A stretch of 9,492 nt of DNA from an uncultured Planctomycetaceae bacterium (GTDB lineage: Bacteria > Planctomycetota > Planctomycetia > Pirellulales > Lacipirellulaceae): NCBI GenBank assembly GCA_937860165.1, contig CALMBE010000217.1:1-9492 (forward strand), in the 5' to 3' direction. The position numbers were made by a program, and so were the translations under genes. Below are positions 1 through 6,501 of the stretch, piece after piece. The notes under the pieces are model-generated. The model had not been told where the DNA came from, did no database searches, and saw nothing but the letters and a program-made list of their open reading frames with translations. Within the stretch, counting starts at the first letter, position 1. Every line of letters begins with the position of its first letter.

Positions 1-85
1 GGAGTACCGCCGTGGCCATGGCACCCTCATTTTTCGGTTTGACAAAGCACTAGGGCATCGGCCAGAGGAGACAGGAGGACTGCAG

Positions 86-176
86 GTAGCAGGCACACTC
101 CGTGTGCCGTAGCAGCATTTGTGAAAACCACGGCGTTTTGGCAGGACCGTAACGGCACACGGAGTGTGCCTACTAC
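86..176. repeat. REP-like pair of inverted palindromic repeats
   Basis: Two 25-base arms (86-110 and 152-176) are reverse complements with a single mismatch, separated by 41 bases. Each arm also contains its own perfect 7-bp palindrome with a 3-base centre: GGCACAC-TCC-GTGTGCC at 92-108 and GGCACAC-GGA-GTGTGCC at 154-170. Two small palindromes in opposite orientation are the layout of a REP doublet (BIME). Such elements are scattered between bacterial genes and are often moved by RAYT transposases. A related 9-mer (AGGCACACT) recurs after metK at 1659-1667. The arms are seen directly; assignment to a dispersed family is inference. Confidence 0.7.
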
Positions 177-199
177 AATAGGGCCAGAGGGGGGACTTC

Positions 200-239
200 G
201 CGGGGCCTAGTTTTCAAGAATCTGCGAGATTTTCCCCGC
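200..239. other. Nested stem-loop in the metK upstream region
   Basis: GCGGGG (200-205) pairs perfectly with CCCCGC (234-239), and inside it AATCT (219-223) pairs with AGATT (227-231) around GCG. It lies upstream of the candidate metK promoter. It may be the end of an upstream transcript or another degenerate repeat, but there is no clean U-tract after it, so the role is open. Apart from this, the inverted repeat pair and the metK promoter and leader, I see nothing interpretable in the 443 bases before metK; positions 1-85 show no gene. Confidence 0.3.
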
Positions 240-281
240 TGGGTGAGTCCAGTTCTCACAAAAAATCCGAAAACGGAGTAG

Positions 282-311
282 TTGCCCCGTGGCACGGATG
301 ATGAATATACT
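282..311 (+). promoter_or_regulatory. Candidate sigma70-type promoter of metK
   Basis: TTGCCC (282-287) and TATACT (306-311) are separated by 18 bases, matching 4/6 and 5/6 of the sigma70 consensus. This predicts a start near 318 and an untranslated leader of about 125 nt before the metK GTG. It is the best promoter-like pair that I see in the metK upstream region, but no transcript evidence is available. Confidence 0.4.
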
Positions 312-317
312 GAGGGT

Positions 318-443
318 TTCGACCTTTAGCTCGATAAAACATCTTCCCCTGGGCAAGCGAATTGGAAGTCCCTTCTGAGATTTCTGCCCAGATCGGGCAG
401 GTGTGATCGTATGTGACTATCCATTCTTTGAGGAGTACCACTC
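318..443 (+). promoter_or_regulatory. metK leader with two mutually exclusive stems
   Basis: CTGGGCA (349-355) pairs perfectly over 7 bp with TGCCCAG (385-391). The same TGCCC (385-389) can instead form CTGCCC-AGATC-GGGCAG (384-400), a 6-bp hairpin with a 5-base loop. The two stems cannot coexist, which is the architecture of attenuators and riboswitches. I do not recognise the conserved core of SAM-I, SAM-II or SMK-box riboswitches. The second hairpin has no U-tract, and the Shine-Dalgarno (GAGGAG, 430-435) is not obviously sequestered. A regulatory role is inference from pairing and from the metK context. Confidence 0.3.
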
Positions 444-1631
444 GTGGCATCAGGCAAGTTTCTGTTCACCAGCGAAGCCGTCAGCATGGGGCATCCTGAC
501 AAGTTGGCCGATCAAATTTCCGACGGCGTGCTGGACGCCCTCTTGGCTCAAGACCCATACAGCCGTGTGGCCTGCGAGACAATGGTTACGACTGGTCTGT
601 GCGTCATCGCTGGTGAAGTGACGACCAAGGCCACCGTCGACATGCAAGAGATCGTGCGGCATGTGGTGCGAGAAGTCGGCTACACCGAAGCCGACATGGG
701 AATCAGTGCCGACCATTGTTCGGTGCTGGTGGCGCTTCACGAACAATCGCCCGACATTGCCATGGGTGTCAACGACGACGCCGCTAAGGGCAAAGACGTC
801 GGTGCTGGCGATCAAGGTCTCATGTTTGGCTATGCCTGCAACGATACTCCCGAGTTGATGCCGTTGCCGATTGCCTTGTCGCATCGCATTCTGAACCGCC
901 TGACTGCGGCCCGCCAAAAGGGAGAAGTCAATTGGCTTCGCCCCGACAGCAAGAGTCAAGTCACCGTGGAATTCGACGGCAACACCCCCGTGCGAATCGA
1001 CACGGTGGTCGTCTCCACGCAACATAGTGCCGACGTGAAGAACGAAGAAATTCGCTCCTTCATTATCAACAAGATAATCAAGCCCGAGTTGCCCCAGGAT
1101 TTGGTCGACGAGGACATCACCTACCACATCAACCCGACGGGGCGCTTTGTTGTCGGTGGGCCCCATGGAGATTGCGGACTCACGGGTCGAAAAATTATCG
1201 TCGATACCTACGGCGGTTGGGGTCGCCACGGCGGCGGGGCCTTCAGCGGCAAGGATCCCACCAAGGTGGACCGCAGTGCTGCCTACATGGCCCGCTACGT
1301 TGCCAAGAATATCGTTGCCTCTGGACTCGCCGACCGCTGCGAAGTGCAACTCGCCTATGCCATCGGTGTTTCCGAGCCGGTGAGTGTGCATGTCGATACC
1401 GAAGGGACCGGCACGATCGACGACGCGCGAATTTGTGAGTTAGTCCAAGAGTTGTTCCCACTGAATCCTTCCGGGATCATCAAGCATCTCGATCTCCGTC
1501 GCCCGATCTTCCGCAAGACAGCCGCGGGAGGTCACTTCGGTCGCAGCGAACCGGAATTTACTTGGGAAAGAACCGACTTGGCTTCCAAGCTAGCCGCTGC
1601 CGCGAAACAATCCGCGGTCGCAGCGAAATAG
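444..1631 (+). CDS. metK: S-adenosylmethionine synthetase (methionine adenosyltransferase)
   Basis: This cytoplasmic enzyme makes S-adenosylmethionine from methionine and ATP, releasing phosphate and pyrophosphate, and supplies the cell's main methyl donor. The 395-residue product is close to the usual 380-400. Family marks are the N-terminal GHPDK (16-20, with the catalytic histidine), the signature GAGDQG followed by FGY (120-130), the ATP/Mg region GDCGLTGRK (242-250), and the glycine-rich signature GGGAFSGKD with PTKVDRS (263-278). The lysines that bind phosphate in the family are in place. The GTG start at 444 is chosen because the reading begins directly with the conserved [13 protein letters not shown] block and because GAGGAG lies 8 bases upstream. 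The last 15 or so residues are an alanine/lysine-rich tail beyond the conserved core. The gene appears monocistronic, with hairpins just behind it. Identity is secure. Confidence 0.98.
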   Translation: MASGKFLFTSEAVSMGHPDKLADQISDGVLDALLAQDPYSRVACETMVTTGLCVIAGEVTTKATVDMQEIVRHVVREVGYTEADMGISADHCSVLVALHEQSPDIAMGVNDDAAKGKDVGAGDQGLMFGYACNDTPELMPLPIALSHRILNRLTAARQKGEVNWLRPDSKSQVTVEFDGNTPVRIDTVVVSTQHSADVKNEEIRSFIINKIIKPELPQDLVDEDITYHINPTGRFVVGGPHGDCGLTGRKIIVDTYGGWGRHGGGAFSGKDPTKVDRSAAYMARYVAKNIVASGLADRCEVQLAYAIGVSEPVSVHVDTEGTGTIDDARICELVQELFPLNPSGIIKHLDLRRPIFRKTAAGGHFGRSEPEFTWERTDLASKLAAAAKQSAVAAK

Positions 1632-1654
1632 CAAATCAGCCCGTCGACACCTAG

Positions 1655-1702
1655 CCGGAGGCACACTTGCCTCTGGGACTCCCGGACTGCATGGCAGTCC
1701 GG
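1655..1702 (+). terminator. Tandem hairpins after metK (terminator-like or REP-like)
   Basis: The first hairpin, 1655-1676, has a 9-bp stem (CCGGAGGCA with TGCCTCTGG, one G-U) and a 4-base loop. The second, 1682-1702, has a perfect 9-bp stem (CCGGACTGC with GCAGTCCGG) around ATG. In addition AGCCGGA (1653-1659) can pair with TCCGGCT (1698-1704), an alternative fold enclosing both. No U-run follows, so a classical intrinsic terminator is doubtful. The element shares AGGCACACT with the repeat upstream of metK, so a dispersed palindromic repeat that also protects the metK 3' end is a reasonable alternative. Confidence 0.45.
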
Positions 1703-1767
1703 CTGAGGGATGAGAGTCGCTGGCGTCGGTTTGTGAACACGCGCGGGGCGTGACAGGGAAGGGGAAT

Positions 1768-2589
1768 ATGTCGCGATCCTCGCTGCAATCTTGGCAATTG
1801 GCAGACCACGAGGATTCGTCGTGCCGTCGTGCTCAGCACGAGATGGCCACGACCCTCTTTGCAATCTTGCTCATGCTGGGTGCGGTGGGATTGCTGTTCG
1901 TCGGGCGTCGTATAGCCGGTGCGTTCACAGCAGAGTTGCCCACGGGTTCCTTGGCAGTTACGGCAATAGTCACCGCGGTTGTGATAGTTGCTTCTCGATT
2001 CGCGTGGAGATTCTGGGTTCCGCGCGACTCACAGTTGCTTGGATTGTCGCGCACTTCGACCAATCGCTTAATGAGTTGGGGAAGCTCCGCAGCCTTGCTA
2101 CTCATGGCCGTTGGTTGCTCGTTTCCCTTTACGAGGCCGAGCGATTGCCTCGTGTGGCTGCCGTTGATGGTGTTCGATCAATTCTTGCGGCAGCGATTTG
2201 ACGAAAGCGTTGGCGAGATTTCGCAAACTCTCCGGCAAGTCGAGACTCCTGCCATTGCACCGCGCGCCGCTGCCCCTCCCGGGGAGCTGATTCAGGAAAC
2301 TTTTCGCGTCCGCGATGCGCAGGGCATCGAAACGATCCACGCCACACTCAAGGCGGAGTTTCAAGCCGGGCAGCGGTATGCGGTCGTGCATGTGGGGTTT
2401 TGCCCGCCGCTCGATTTTCTTCCCGCGATTGCGGTGGAATCCGGGGCTGGTCCCCCTGCGGAGCTCAAGGTCACACAATCCTTCGCCCATGGCGCTCGAA
2501 TCGAAATCAAGCTGGCAACTGCCGCCCTGGAAAGATCGAGTTTGACCCTAGCCCTCACGGCTCTCGCTCCCCACCCCCCAGCGGCGTAG
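1768..2589 (+). CDS. Multi-pass membrane protein of unknown function
   Basis: I do not recognise a named family. From the ATG at 1768 the product is 273 residues. After about 25 polar residues comes a hydrophobic helix (about 26-45), a second (about 60-82) and a less clear hydrophobic stretch or hairpin (about 104-140). A soluble C-terminal domain follows, from about residue 165 (ELIQETFRVRD) to the end, with alternating hydrophobic strands around AVVHVGFCPPLDFLPAI, which suggests a beta-rich fold. Domains of this flavour occur in planctomycete hypothetical proteins as I remember them, but I cannot name one. ATG 1768 is preferred to the in-frame GTG at 1750 because AGGGAAGGGG (1754-1763) precedes it. 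An ATG at 1843, immediately before the first membrane helix, is another possible start. It lies between metK and ispF without sequence evidence of a shared role. Confidence 0.75.
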   Translation: MSRSSLQSWQLADHEDSSCRRAQHEMATTLFAILLMLGAVGLLFVGRRIAGAFTAELPTGSLAVTAIVTAVVIVASRFAWRFWVPRDSQLLGLSRTSTNRLMSWGSSAALLLMAVGCSFPFTRPSDCLVWLPLMVFDQFLRQRFDESVGEISQTLRQVETPAIAPRAAAPPGELIQETFRVRDAQGIETIHATLKAEFQAGQRYAVVHVGFCPPLDFLPAIAVESGAGPPAELKVTQSFAHGARIEIKLATAALERSSLTLALTALAPHPPAA

Positions 2590-2602
2590 CTGGCAAGCGA
2601 CG

Positions 2603-2631
2603 TTGTTCCGCCTGGGGGTTCGCAGTATAAT
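2603..2631 (+). promoter_or_regulatory. Promoter of the ispF-cysS operon
   Basis: TTGTTC (2603-2608), a 17-base spacer and a perfect TATAAT (2626-2631) lie just after the upstream membrane-protein gene and 38 bases before the ispF initiation region. The predicted start near 2638 gives a short leader of about 30 nt. The -10 and spacer are ideal; the -35 keeps only TTG. Confidence 0.65.
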
Positions 2632-2657
2632 CCTCGCGCTAACCTTTCACCGCCTTT

Positions 2658-2663
2658 AGGAGA
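2658..2663 (+). promoter_or_regulatory. Shine-Dalgarno that points to a non-standard ispF start
   Basis: AGGAGA at 2658-2663 is a strong ribosome binding site. Six bases later lies ACG (2670), not ATG. The next in-frame candidate, CTG at 2679, is 15 bases away, which is too far for this site. An in-frame TAA stands at 2640-2642, so initiation has to occur after it. Confidence 0.6.
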
Positions 2664-2669
2664 ATTACC

Positions 2670-3158
2670 ACGAGTCCCCTGAGAATCGGTTTAGGCGAAG
2701 ACACCCATCGGCTTGCCGAGGGTGGGCCCTTGCGGCTGGGGGGAATTGATATTCCCCATGACCGACACGCGGTGGGACACAGCGATGCCGACGTGCTGCT
2801 CCACGCCGTGACAGATGCCTTGCTCGGTGCTGCGGGGTTGCCCGACATCGGCGAGATGTTTCCCAACACATCCGAAGAAAATCGTGGGCGCGACTCAGCC
2901 GAGATGTTGCGACTGGCCCACGAACAAGTCCGCAAGGCGGGCTACCGAGTAATGAATCTCGATTGCGTGATCTCGGCTCAGGAACCGAAACTGTCTCCCT
3001 ACAAGCCAGCGATTCGACGGCGACTCGCGGAGATTTTGTCGGTGGCAGAAACACAAGTGAATGTGAAAGCAAAGACCGGCGAAGGGGTTGGCCCCGTCGG
3101 CGAACAGATTATCCTCCAAGCCCACTGCGTAGCGCTGCTGGAACTCACGGAACTATGA
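2670..3158 (+). CDS. ispF: 2-C-methyl-D-erythritol 2,4-cyclodiphosphate synthase (apparent ACG start)
   Basis: IspF converts CDP-methylerythritol 2-phosphate to the 2,4-cyclodiphosphate, releasing CMP, in the non-mevalonate (MEP) isoprenoid pathway; it works as a zinc-dependent trimer. Read from 2670 the product has 162 residues, against 159 in E. coli. It contains [11 protein letters not shown] (5-15) with metal ligands D11 and H13, [11 protein letters not shown] (36-46) with ligand H45, DIGEMFPNT, and the C-terminal [12 protein letters not shown] loop. No ATG, GTG or TTG lies between the in-frame stop at 2640 and the conserved N-terminus. The first conventional start, TTG at 2730, would delete residues 1-20, including D11 and H13. 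ACG at 2670 has ideal Shine-Dalgarno spacing; CTG at 2679 would give a protein starting exactly at the family start (MRIG-like). The stop overlaps cysS by ATGA, indicating translational coupling. Product identity is firm; the start is uncertain. Confidence 0.9.
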   Translation, partial: TSPLRIGLGEDTHRLAEGGPLRLGGIDIPHDRHAVGHSDADVLLHAVTDALLGAAGLPDIGEMFPNTSEENRGRDSAEMLRLAHEQVRKAGYRVMNLDCVISAQEPKLSPYKPAIRRRLAEILSVAETQVNVKAKTGEGVGPVGEQIILQAHCVALLELTEL

Positions 3159-4966
3159 GCACCACGATCCAATCTAAAACAACAAGCCCCGCCCTTTCCG
3201 AGCCGCACCCGACACTGCATGTGTACAGCACGTTGTCGAAAAAGAAAGAACCGTTTCGGACCGTCCGCCCCGGCAAGGTCGGCATCTACCTCTGTGGTCC
3301 CACGGTGTACGACAAGGCCCATATCGGACACATGGTGGGCCCGGTGATTTTCGATTGCATCAAGCGCTACCTGAAGTACTGCGGCTACGACGTGACCTGG
3401 GTGGTCAACATCACCGATGTCGACGACAAACTAATTCACAAGGCTAACGAGCGGGGCATTTCGATGCTCGACGTGGCCGAAGAAAACATTGCCGATTACC
3501 ATTTCAATCTCGATGCGTTGGGAGTCGATTCGGTGGATCACTTTCCACGGGCGACGGAATGCATGGATGAGATCATCGCGATTGTCGAGACGCTCATCGA
3601 ACAAGGCTTCGCTTACGCCTCGGCGGGGGACGTGTATTTTGAAGTCTCGAAAGATGCGCAGTACGGCAAGCTGAGCAATCGGAGCGTCACCGAAATGCAA
3701 GGCGAAGGGGGCGGCACTGCCGACCGCAAGCGGGGCCTCGCCGATTTCGCCCTCTGGAAATCCGCCAAGCCGGGAGAACCTGCCTGGGATAGCCCTTGGG
3801 GCCAGGGGCGACCTGGCTGGCATATCGAGTGCTCGGCCATGAGTCGCAAACTGCTTGGCGAAACTTTCGACATTCACGGCGGCGGATTGGACCTGGTGTT
3901 TCCACACCATGAGAACGAAATCGCCCAGAGCGAATGTTGCCACGGCAAGCCGATGGTCACCTATTGGACCCACAATGGCTTACTCCGAGCTTCGAGCGCC
4001 GCCGGCAAAGTCGGAGGCCGCGCCGAGCGCGACTCCACCGAGCCCGCCCCAGGCGAGGTTGCTTCAGTGACCGGGGAAGCACCCACATCAGCGACCGCGG
4101 AAGAAGCCGCCTCCGGCAAAATGAGCCGCTCGAAGGGTGCCGGAGGCCTGGCTCAACTCATCGCCCGCCAGGGTGGCGAACGCATCCGCTTCTTCCTGCT
4201 CCGCACCCACTATCGCAGCACAGTGCTTTTCAACGAGCCCGCGATCGAAGAAGCCGGCGTCGGACTCGAGGGTTTTTACCGACTCTTCAAGCGCTACACC
4301 CGCATCACCGGCAAGAGTTTTTATGATTTGACAGCCGCTGATAAGCGTGCCGCCGGTGAATTCGCTCCCGCGGGCGATGCCGTGTTGACTGCCGTGGCTA
4401 CCTGCCGCAAGAAGTTTATCACAGCCATGGACGATGATTTCAACACGGGCGGGGCCACGGGCGAATTGTTTGAACTCGCCAAGATTATCAACAAACATTG
4501 CGATGAGCAGAAGCTCGAAGAGACAGGCACTCCTGCCGCAACTGCTGTGGCGACACTGGAAAAGTCTCTGAGCACACTGAAAGAAATGGCGAATCTCTTG
4601 GGATTTTTTCTGGTTGCACCCGTTCAATCCGGCGGCTCATCGGATGCACTCTTGGGTCAAGTCATGCAACTGGTGATCGACTTGCGGAGCGAGTCCCGGG
4701 CCAAGAAAAACTTTGCCACGGCGGACACCATCCGCGATTGCTTCGGCCCCTTGGGGATAGTGCTCGAAGATCGTGCAGGGGGAACCGAGTGGTCGGGGGG
4801 TTCCGCCGACACGCTCGACGGCGTGATGCAGCTCTTAATCAAGTTGCGTCAAGCCGCGCGAGTGGGCAAAGACTTCGTCACTTCCGATGCGATCCGCGAC
4901 CGCCTCGCGGCCCTGGGAGTCACTCTCGAAGACCGCGCCGGTGGCACTGAGTGGAGCAAGTCGTAG
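3155..4966 (+). CDS. cysS: Cysteinyl-tRNA synthetase, enlarged by an insertion and a doubled C-terminal segment
   Basis: This class I synthetase charges tRNA-Cys with cysteine in the cytoplasm. At 603 residues it is much longer than the E. coli enzyme (461). Visible landmarks are HIGH (56-59), zinc ligands C47, C226, H251 and E255 ([23 protein letters not shown]), and a KMSRS form of KMSKS (322-326). Extra length sits in two places. About 40 low-complexity residues rich in A, G, S, E, T and P (about 279-320) lie between HNG and KMSRS, where E. coli has about 7. The C-terminal tRNA-contacting segment ending in [10 protein letters not shown] occurs twice (500-546 and 554-600). The ATG at 3155 overlaps the ispF TGA (ATGA). 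An upstream in-frame extension exists but lies wholly within ispF and is not credible. The core is intact and probably active. Confidence 0.96.
   Translation: MSTTIQSKTTSPALSEPHPTLHVYSTLSKKKEPFRTVRPGKVGIYLCGPTVYDKAHIGHMVGPVIFDCIKRYLKYCGYDVTWVVNITDVDDKLIHKANERGISMLDVAEENIADYHFNLDALGVDSVDHFPRATECMDEIIAIVETLIEQGFAYASAGDVYFEVSKDAQYGKLSNRSVTEMQGEGGGTADRKRGLADFALWKSAKPGEPAWDSPWGQGRPGWHIECSAMSRKLLGETFDIHGGGLDLVFPHHENEIAQSECCHGKPMVTYWTHNGLLRASSAAGKVGGRAERDSTEPAPGEVASVTGEAPTSATAEEAASGKMSRSKGAGGLAQLIARQGGERIRFFLLRTHYRSTVLFNEPAIEEAGVGLEGFYRLFKRYTRITGKSFYDLTAADKRAAGEFAPAGDAVLTAVATCRKKFITAMDDDFNTGGATGELFELAKIINKHCDEQKLEETGTPAATAVATLEKSLSTLKEMANLLGFFLVAPVQSGGSSDALLGQVMQLVIDLRSESRAKKNFATADTIRDCFGPLGIVLEDRAGGTEWSGGSADTLDGVMQLLIKLRQAARVGKDFVTSDAIRDRLAALGVTLEDRAGGTEWSKS
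4652..4954 (+). repeat. Tandem duplication inside cysS (47-residue unit, two copies)
   Basis: Codons 500-546 (4652-4792) and 554-600 (4814-4954) encode two copies of the terminal CysRS module, 28 of 47 positions identical by my alignment. Both run from L-x-x-VMQL through KxF, DxIRD and LG to [10 protein letters not shown], with a 7-residue glycine/serine-rich linker between. The divergence of the copies argues for an old duplication rather than an assembly artefact. Confidence 0.85.
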
Positions 4967-4971
4967 GCAAT

Positions 4972-5002
4972 TTGACGCAATACGAAGCACTCGTTGTATA
5001 AT
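4972..5002 (+). promoter_or_regulatory. Promoter upstream of the antitoxin-like gene and ruvC
   Basis: TTGACG (4972-4977) and TATAAT (4997-5002) start 5 bases after the cysS stop. Both boxes match the consensus well (5/6 and 6/6), but the 19-base spacer is longer than optimal. The predicted start near 5009 gives a leader of about 55 nt before ATG 5064, with a small TCCGC/GCGGA inverted repeat (5012-5016, 5026-5030). Confidence 0.55.
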
Positions 5003-5063
5003 GGAACTAGGTCCGCCCGAGTGGAGCGGATTGATTTTCGTCGTGATTATTGAGTGAACGAAC

Positions 5064-5282
5064 ATGACCGAACTACTCCAAGATGCTTTTAGCAAGGCAG
5101 CGGCCCTCTCAACGGCTGAACAAAACGCGTTGGCGACATGGCTGATCGAGGAGATTCAATCCGAGAGGCGCTGGGAAGAATTGTTCTCACGGTCGGGAGA
5201 GGAGCTGGAATCGCTGGCCCGAGAAGCACTCGAAGAATTCCGAGAAGGAAGCACCCTTCCTCTGGATTTCGAGCAATCATGA
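5064..5282 (+). CDS. Small antitoxin-like protein without an adjacent toxin
   Basis: The 72-residue product is short, acidic and mostly helical: a LSTAEQNALATWLIEEI helix (16-32), then ERRWEELFSRSGEELESLAREALEEFREG, and a short tail ending PLDFEQS. This pattern (LPxxEQxxLAxxLLEEL, ERRWxELF, LAxEALxExRxGxTxPLD) matches, from memory, small proteins common in cyanobacteria and planctomycetes. They are usually encoded just before a RelE/ParE-like toxin and presumed to be its antitoxin. Here no toxin follows: ruvC starts 33 bases downstream. The Shine-Dalgarno is weak. Its stop overlaps an ATG (ATGA, 5279-5282) that opens an 18-codon frame running past the ruvC start. It could be a solitary antitoxin remnant, an orphan regulator, or a gene whose partner is elsewhere. 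Being a real gene is likely; the function is tentative. Confidence 0.7.
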   Translation: MTELLQDAFSKAAALSTAEQNALATWLIEEIQSERRWEELFSRSGEELESLAREALEEFREGSTLPLDFEQS

Positions 5283-5315
5283 GCGTCTCTGATCCCTTTG
5301 CAGAAGCACGAACGG

Positions 5316-5801
5316 ATGCGAATACTCGGCATTGATCCTGGGCTGAATACTACCGGTTACGGGGTGTTGGAGATCACTGCTGGGCGTCCTAAATTGGTGG
5401 AAGCGGGGATCGTGCGGAGCCATCGTGGGGCAGGCTTGGCGCTGCGGATCCGCGAAATCTACGACGGCGTGAACGAAGTGATCGAGTCGCTGCAGCCGGA
5501 TGCCTTGGCCTTGGAAAAACTCTATGCCCATTATGATCGCCCCACAACTGCAATCCTCATGGGGCACGCCCGGGGGGTAATCTGCCTAGCTGCCGCCGTG
5601 GCTGGAATCCCTGTGAGCGACTACGCCGCCACGCAAGTAAAAAAAACACTCACCGGCAATGGCCGAGCGCCGAAGTCGCAGATACAGCAGGCGATCCAAC
5701 GGGAACTGCAACTGGCAACGCTTCCCGAGCCCGCCGACGTGGCCGACGCGTTGGCGATTGCGTTCTGTCATTTCTGCACGGCGGGGAAATTGAACTGTTA
5801 A
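5316..5801 (+). CDS. ruvC: Crossover junction endodeoxyribonuclease RuvC (Holliday junction resolvase)
   Basis: RuvC is a dimeric metal-dependent nuclease that nicks Holliday junctions symmetrically, working with the RuvAB branch-migration motor in recombinational repair. Counting from ATG 5316 (161 residues; E. coli 173), the four catalytic acids are present: D7 in GIDPGLNTTGYG, E67 in ALEKLY, and D141 and D144 in ADVADALAIAFCH. ATG 5316 is chosen because MRILGIDPG is the normal family start and AGAAG lies about 9 bases before it. An in-frame TTG at 5298 would add six unconserved residues. The gene probably shares the promoter at 4972 with the antitoxin-like gene, and ruvA follows after 65 bases. 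Confidence 0.96.
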   Translation: MRILGIDPGLNTTGYGVLEITAGRPKLVEAGIVRSHRGAGLALRIREIYDGVNEVIESLQPDALALEKLYAHYDRPTTAILMGHARGVICLAAAVAGIPVSDYAATQVKKTLTGNGRAPKSQIQQAIQRELQLATLPEPADVADALAIAFCHFCTAGKLNC

Positions 5802-5809
5802 ATTATCCG

Positions 5810-5826
5810 GCGATCCGTCGGATCGC
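5810..5826 (+). terminator. Hairpin between ruvC and ruvA
   Basis: GCGATCCG-T-CGGATCGC is a perfect 8-bp inverted repeat centred on one base, 8 bases after the ruvC stop, followed by a loose T/A-rich stretch (CTAATCTTTAAT). It could be a weak intrinsic terminator or attenuator between ruvC and ruvA. With no real U-run it may instead only stabilise the ruvC 3' end. Confidence 0.4.
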
Positions 5827-5866
5827 GGCTAATCTTTAATGCGAACTTAGTACGATACGCTCACTT

Positions 5867-6490
5867 ATGATTACTAAAATATCTGGCAAGTTGCAGGCTT
5901 TAGCGAACGAAAACCTCACCCTGGCCGTGGGGGCCGTTGAGTATGAAGTCTTGATTCCTGAATTCGCGCGGCGGTATCTGCAAGACAAAATCGGGCAAGA
6001 AATCAGCCTGCACACGATTGAATACTTGGAAGGGAATCCGATGCAAGGCCGCATGACACCGCGACTGATCGGATTTGTGAGCGGCATCGAGCGCGAGTTT
6101 TTTGAACTCATCTGTCAGGTCGATGGAGTCGGAGTTCGCAAGGCGCTCCGGGCGATGGTCAAGCCTGTGGAAGAAGTGGCCCAAATGATCGAGAATCAAG
6201 ATTCAAAAGGCCTGAGCACTTTGCCCGGCGTGGGTCCGGCAACTGCCGAGCGAATCATCGCCAAACTGCGTCGGAAGGTTCCGAAATTCGCGCTCTTGGT
6301 GGGTCGAGGCCTACCGGCCTTGGCGGACGCGGAACGAGATGTCGTGAGCGAAGCCTTCGATGTGTTACGCGCACTGGGCCACAGCGAAGCCGAAGCGCGG
6401 AGATTGGTGGACTCGACGTTGTCGCGCAAGAAAAAGTTTAAGGATGTCGAAGAATTATTGCACGCAGTGTATGAACACCGGCAAGGATAA
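5867..6490 (+). CDS. ruvA: Holliday junction branch migration complex subunit RuvA
   Basis: RuvA tetramers clamp the four-way junction and load the RuvB motor rings. The 207-residue product matches the usual size and three-domain plan. The N-terminal OB-fold starts with MITKISGKLQAL and includes EYEVLIP; the central part has two helix-hairpin-helix motifs, VDGVGVRKAL (about 86-95) and LPGVGPATAERIIAKL (about 118-133). The flexible C-terminal domain III (about 155-207, SEAFDVLRALGHSEAEARRLV) contacts RuvB. The residues KSKQERT seen around the OB/HhH boundary in E. coli are replaced by GIEREF. ATG 5867 gives the canonical N-terminus, but no Shine-Dalgarno precedes it; TACGAT at 5851-5856 is at best a weak -10. 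The 3' end faces a minus-strand gene only 11 bases away. Identity is secure. Confidence 0.95.
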   Translation: MITKISGKLQALANENLTLAVGAVEYEVLIPEFARRYLQDKIGQEISLHTIEYLEGNPMQGRMTPRLIGFVSGIEREFFELICQVDGVGVRKALRAMVKPVEEVAQMIENQDSKGLSTLPGVGPATAERIIAKLRRKVPKFALLVGRGLPALADAERDVVSEAFDVLRALGHSEAEARRLVDSTLSRKKKFKDVEELLHAVYEHRQG

Positions 6491-6501
6491 ACCGAGCGGA
6501 G

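Noticed and set aside
39..44. TTGACA as a promoter -35 near the left edge
   Set aside because: No acceptable -10 box is found 16-19 bases downstream.
86..176. Insertion sequence or MITE with terminal inverted repeats
   Set aside because: The interior is only 41 bases, there is no clear target-site duplication and each arm is itself a palindrome, which fits a REP doublet better.
318..443. Known SAM riboswitch (SAM-I, SAM-II or SMK box) before metK
   Set aside because: The conserved cores of these classes are not visible, and the Shine-Dalgarno has no complementary partner as in SMK. Only the generic alternative stems remain.
450..1391. Long open frame (313 codons) on the minus strand
   Set aside because: It lies entirely antisense to metK, whose motifs are complete. 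It has no family resemblance and is explained by codon bias in a GC-rich gene.
2963..3154. Upstream in-frame extension of cysS
   Set aside because: It overlaps the conserved C-terminal half of ispF. The ATG at 3155 with ATGA overlap precedes all conserved CysRS sequence.
3431..3973. Minus-strand open frame of 180 codons
   Set aside because: It is opposite the catalytic core of cysS, with no start signal or family match.
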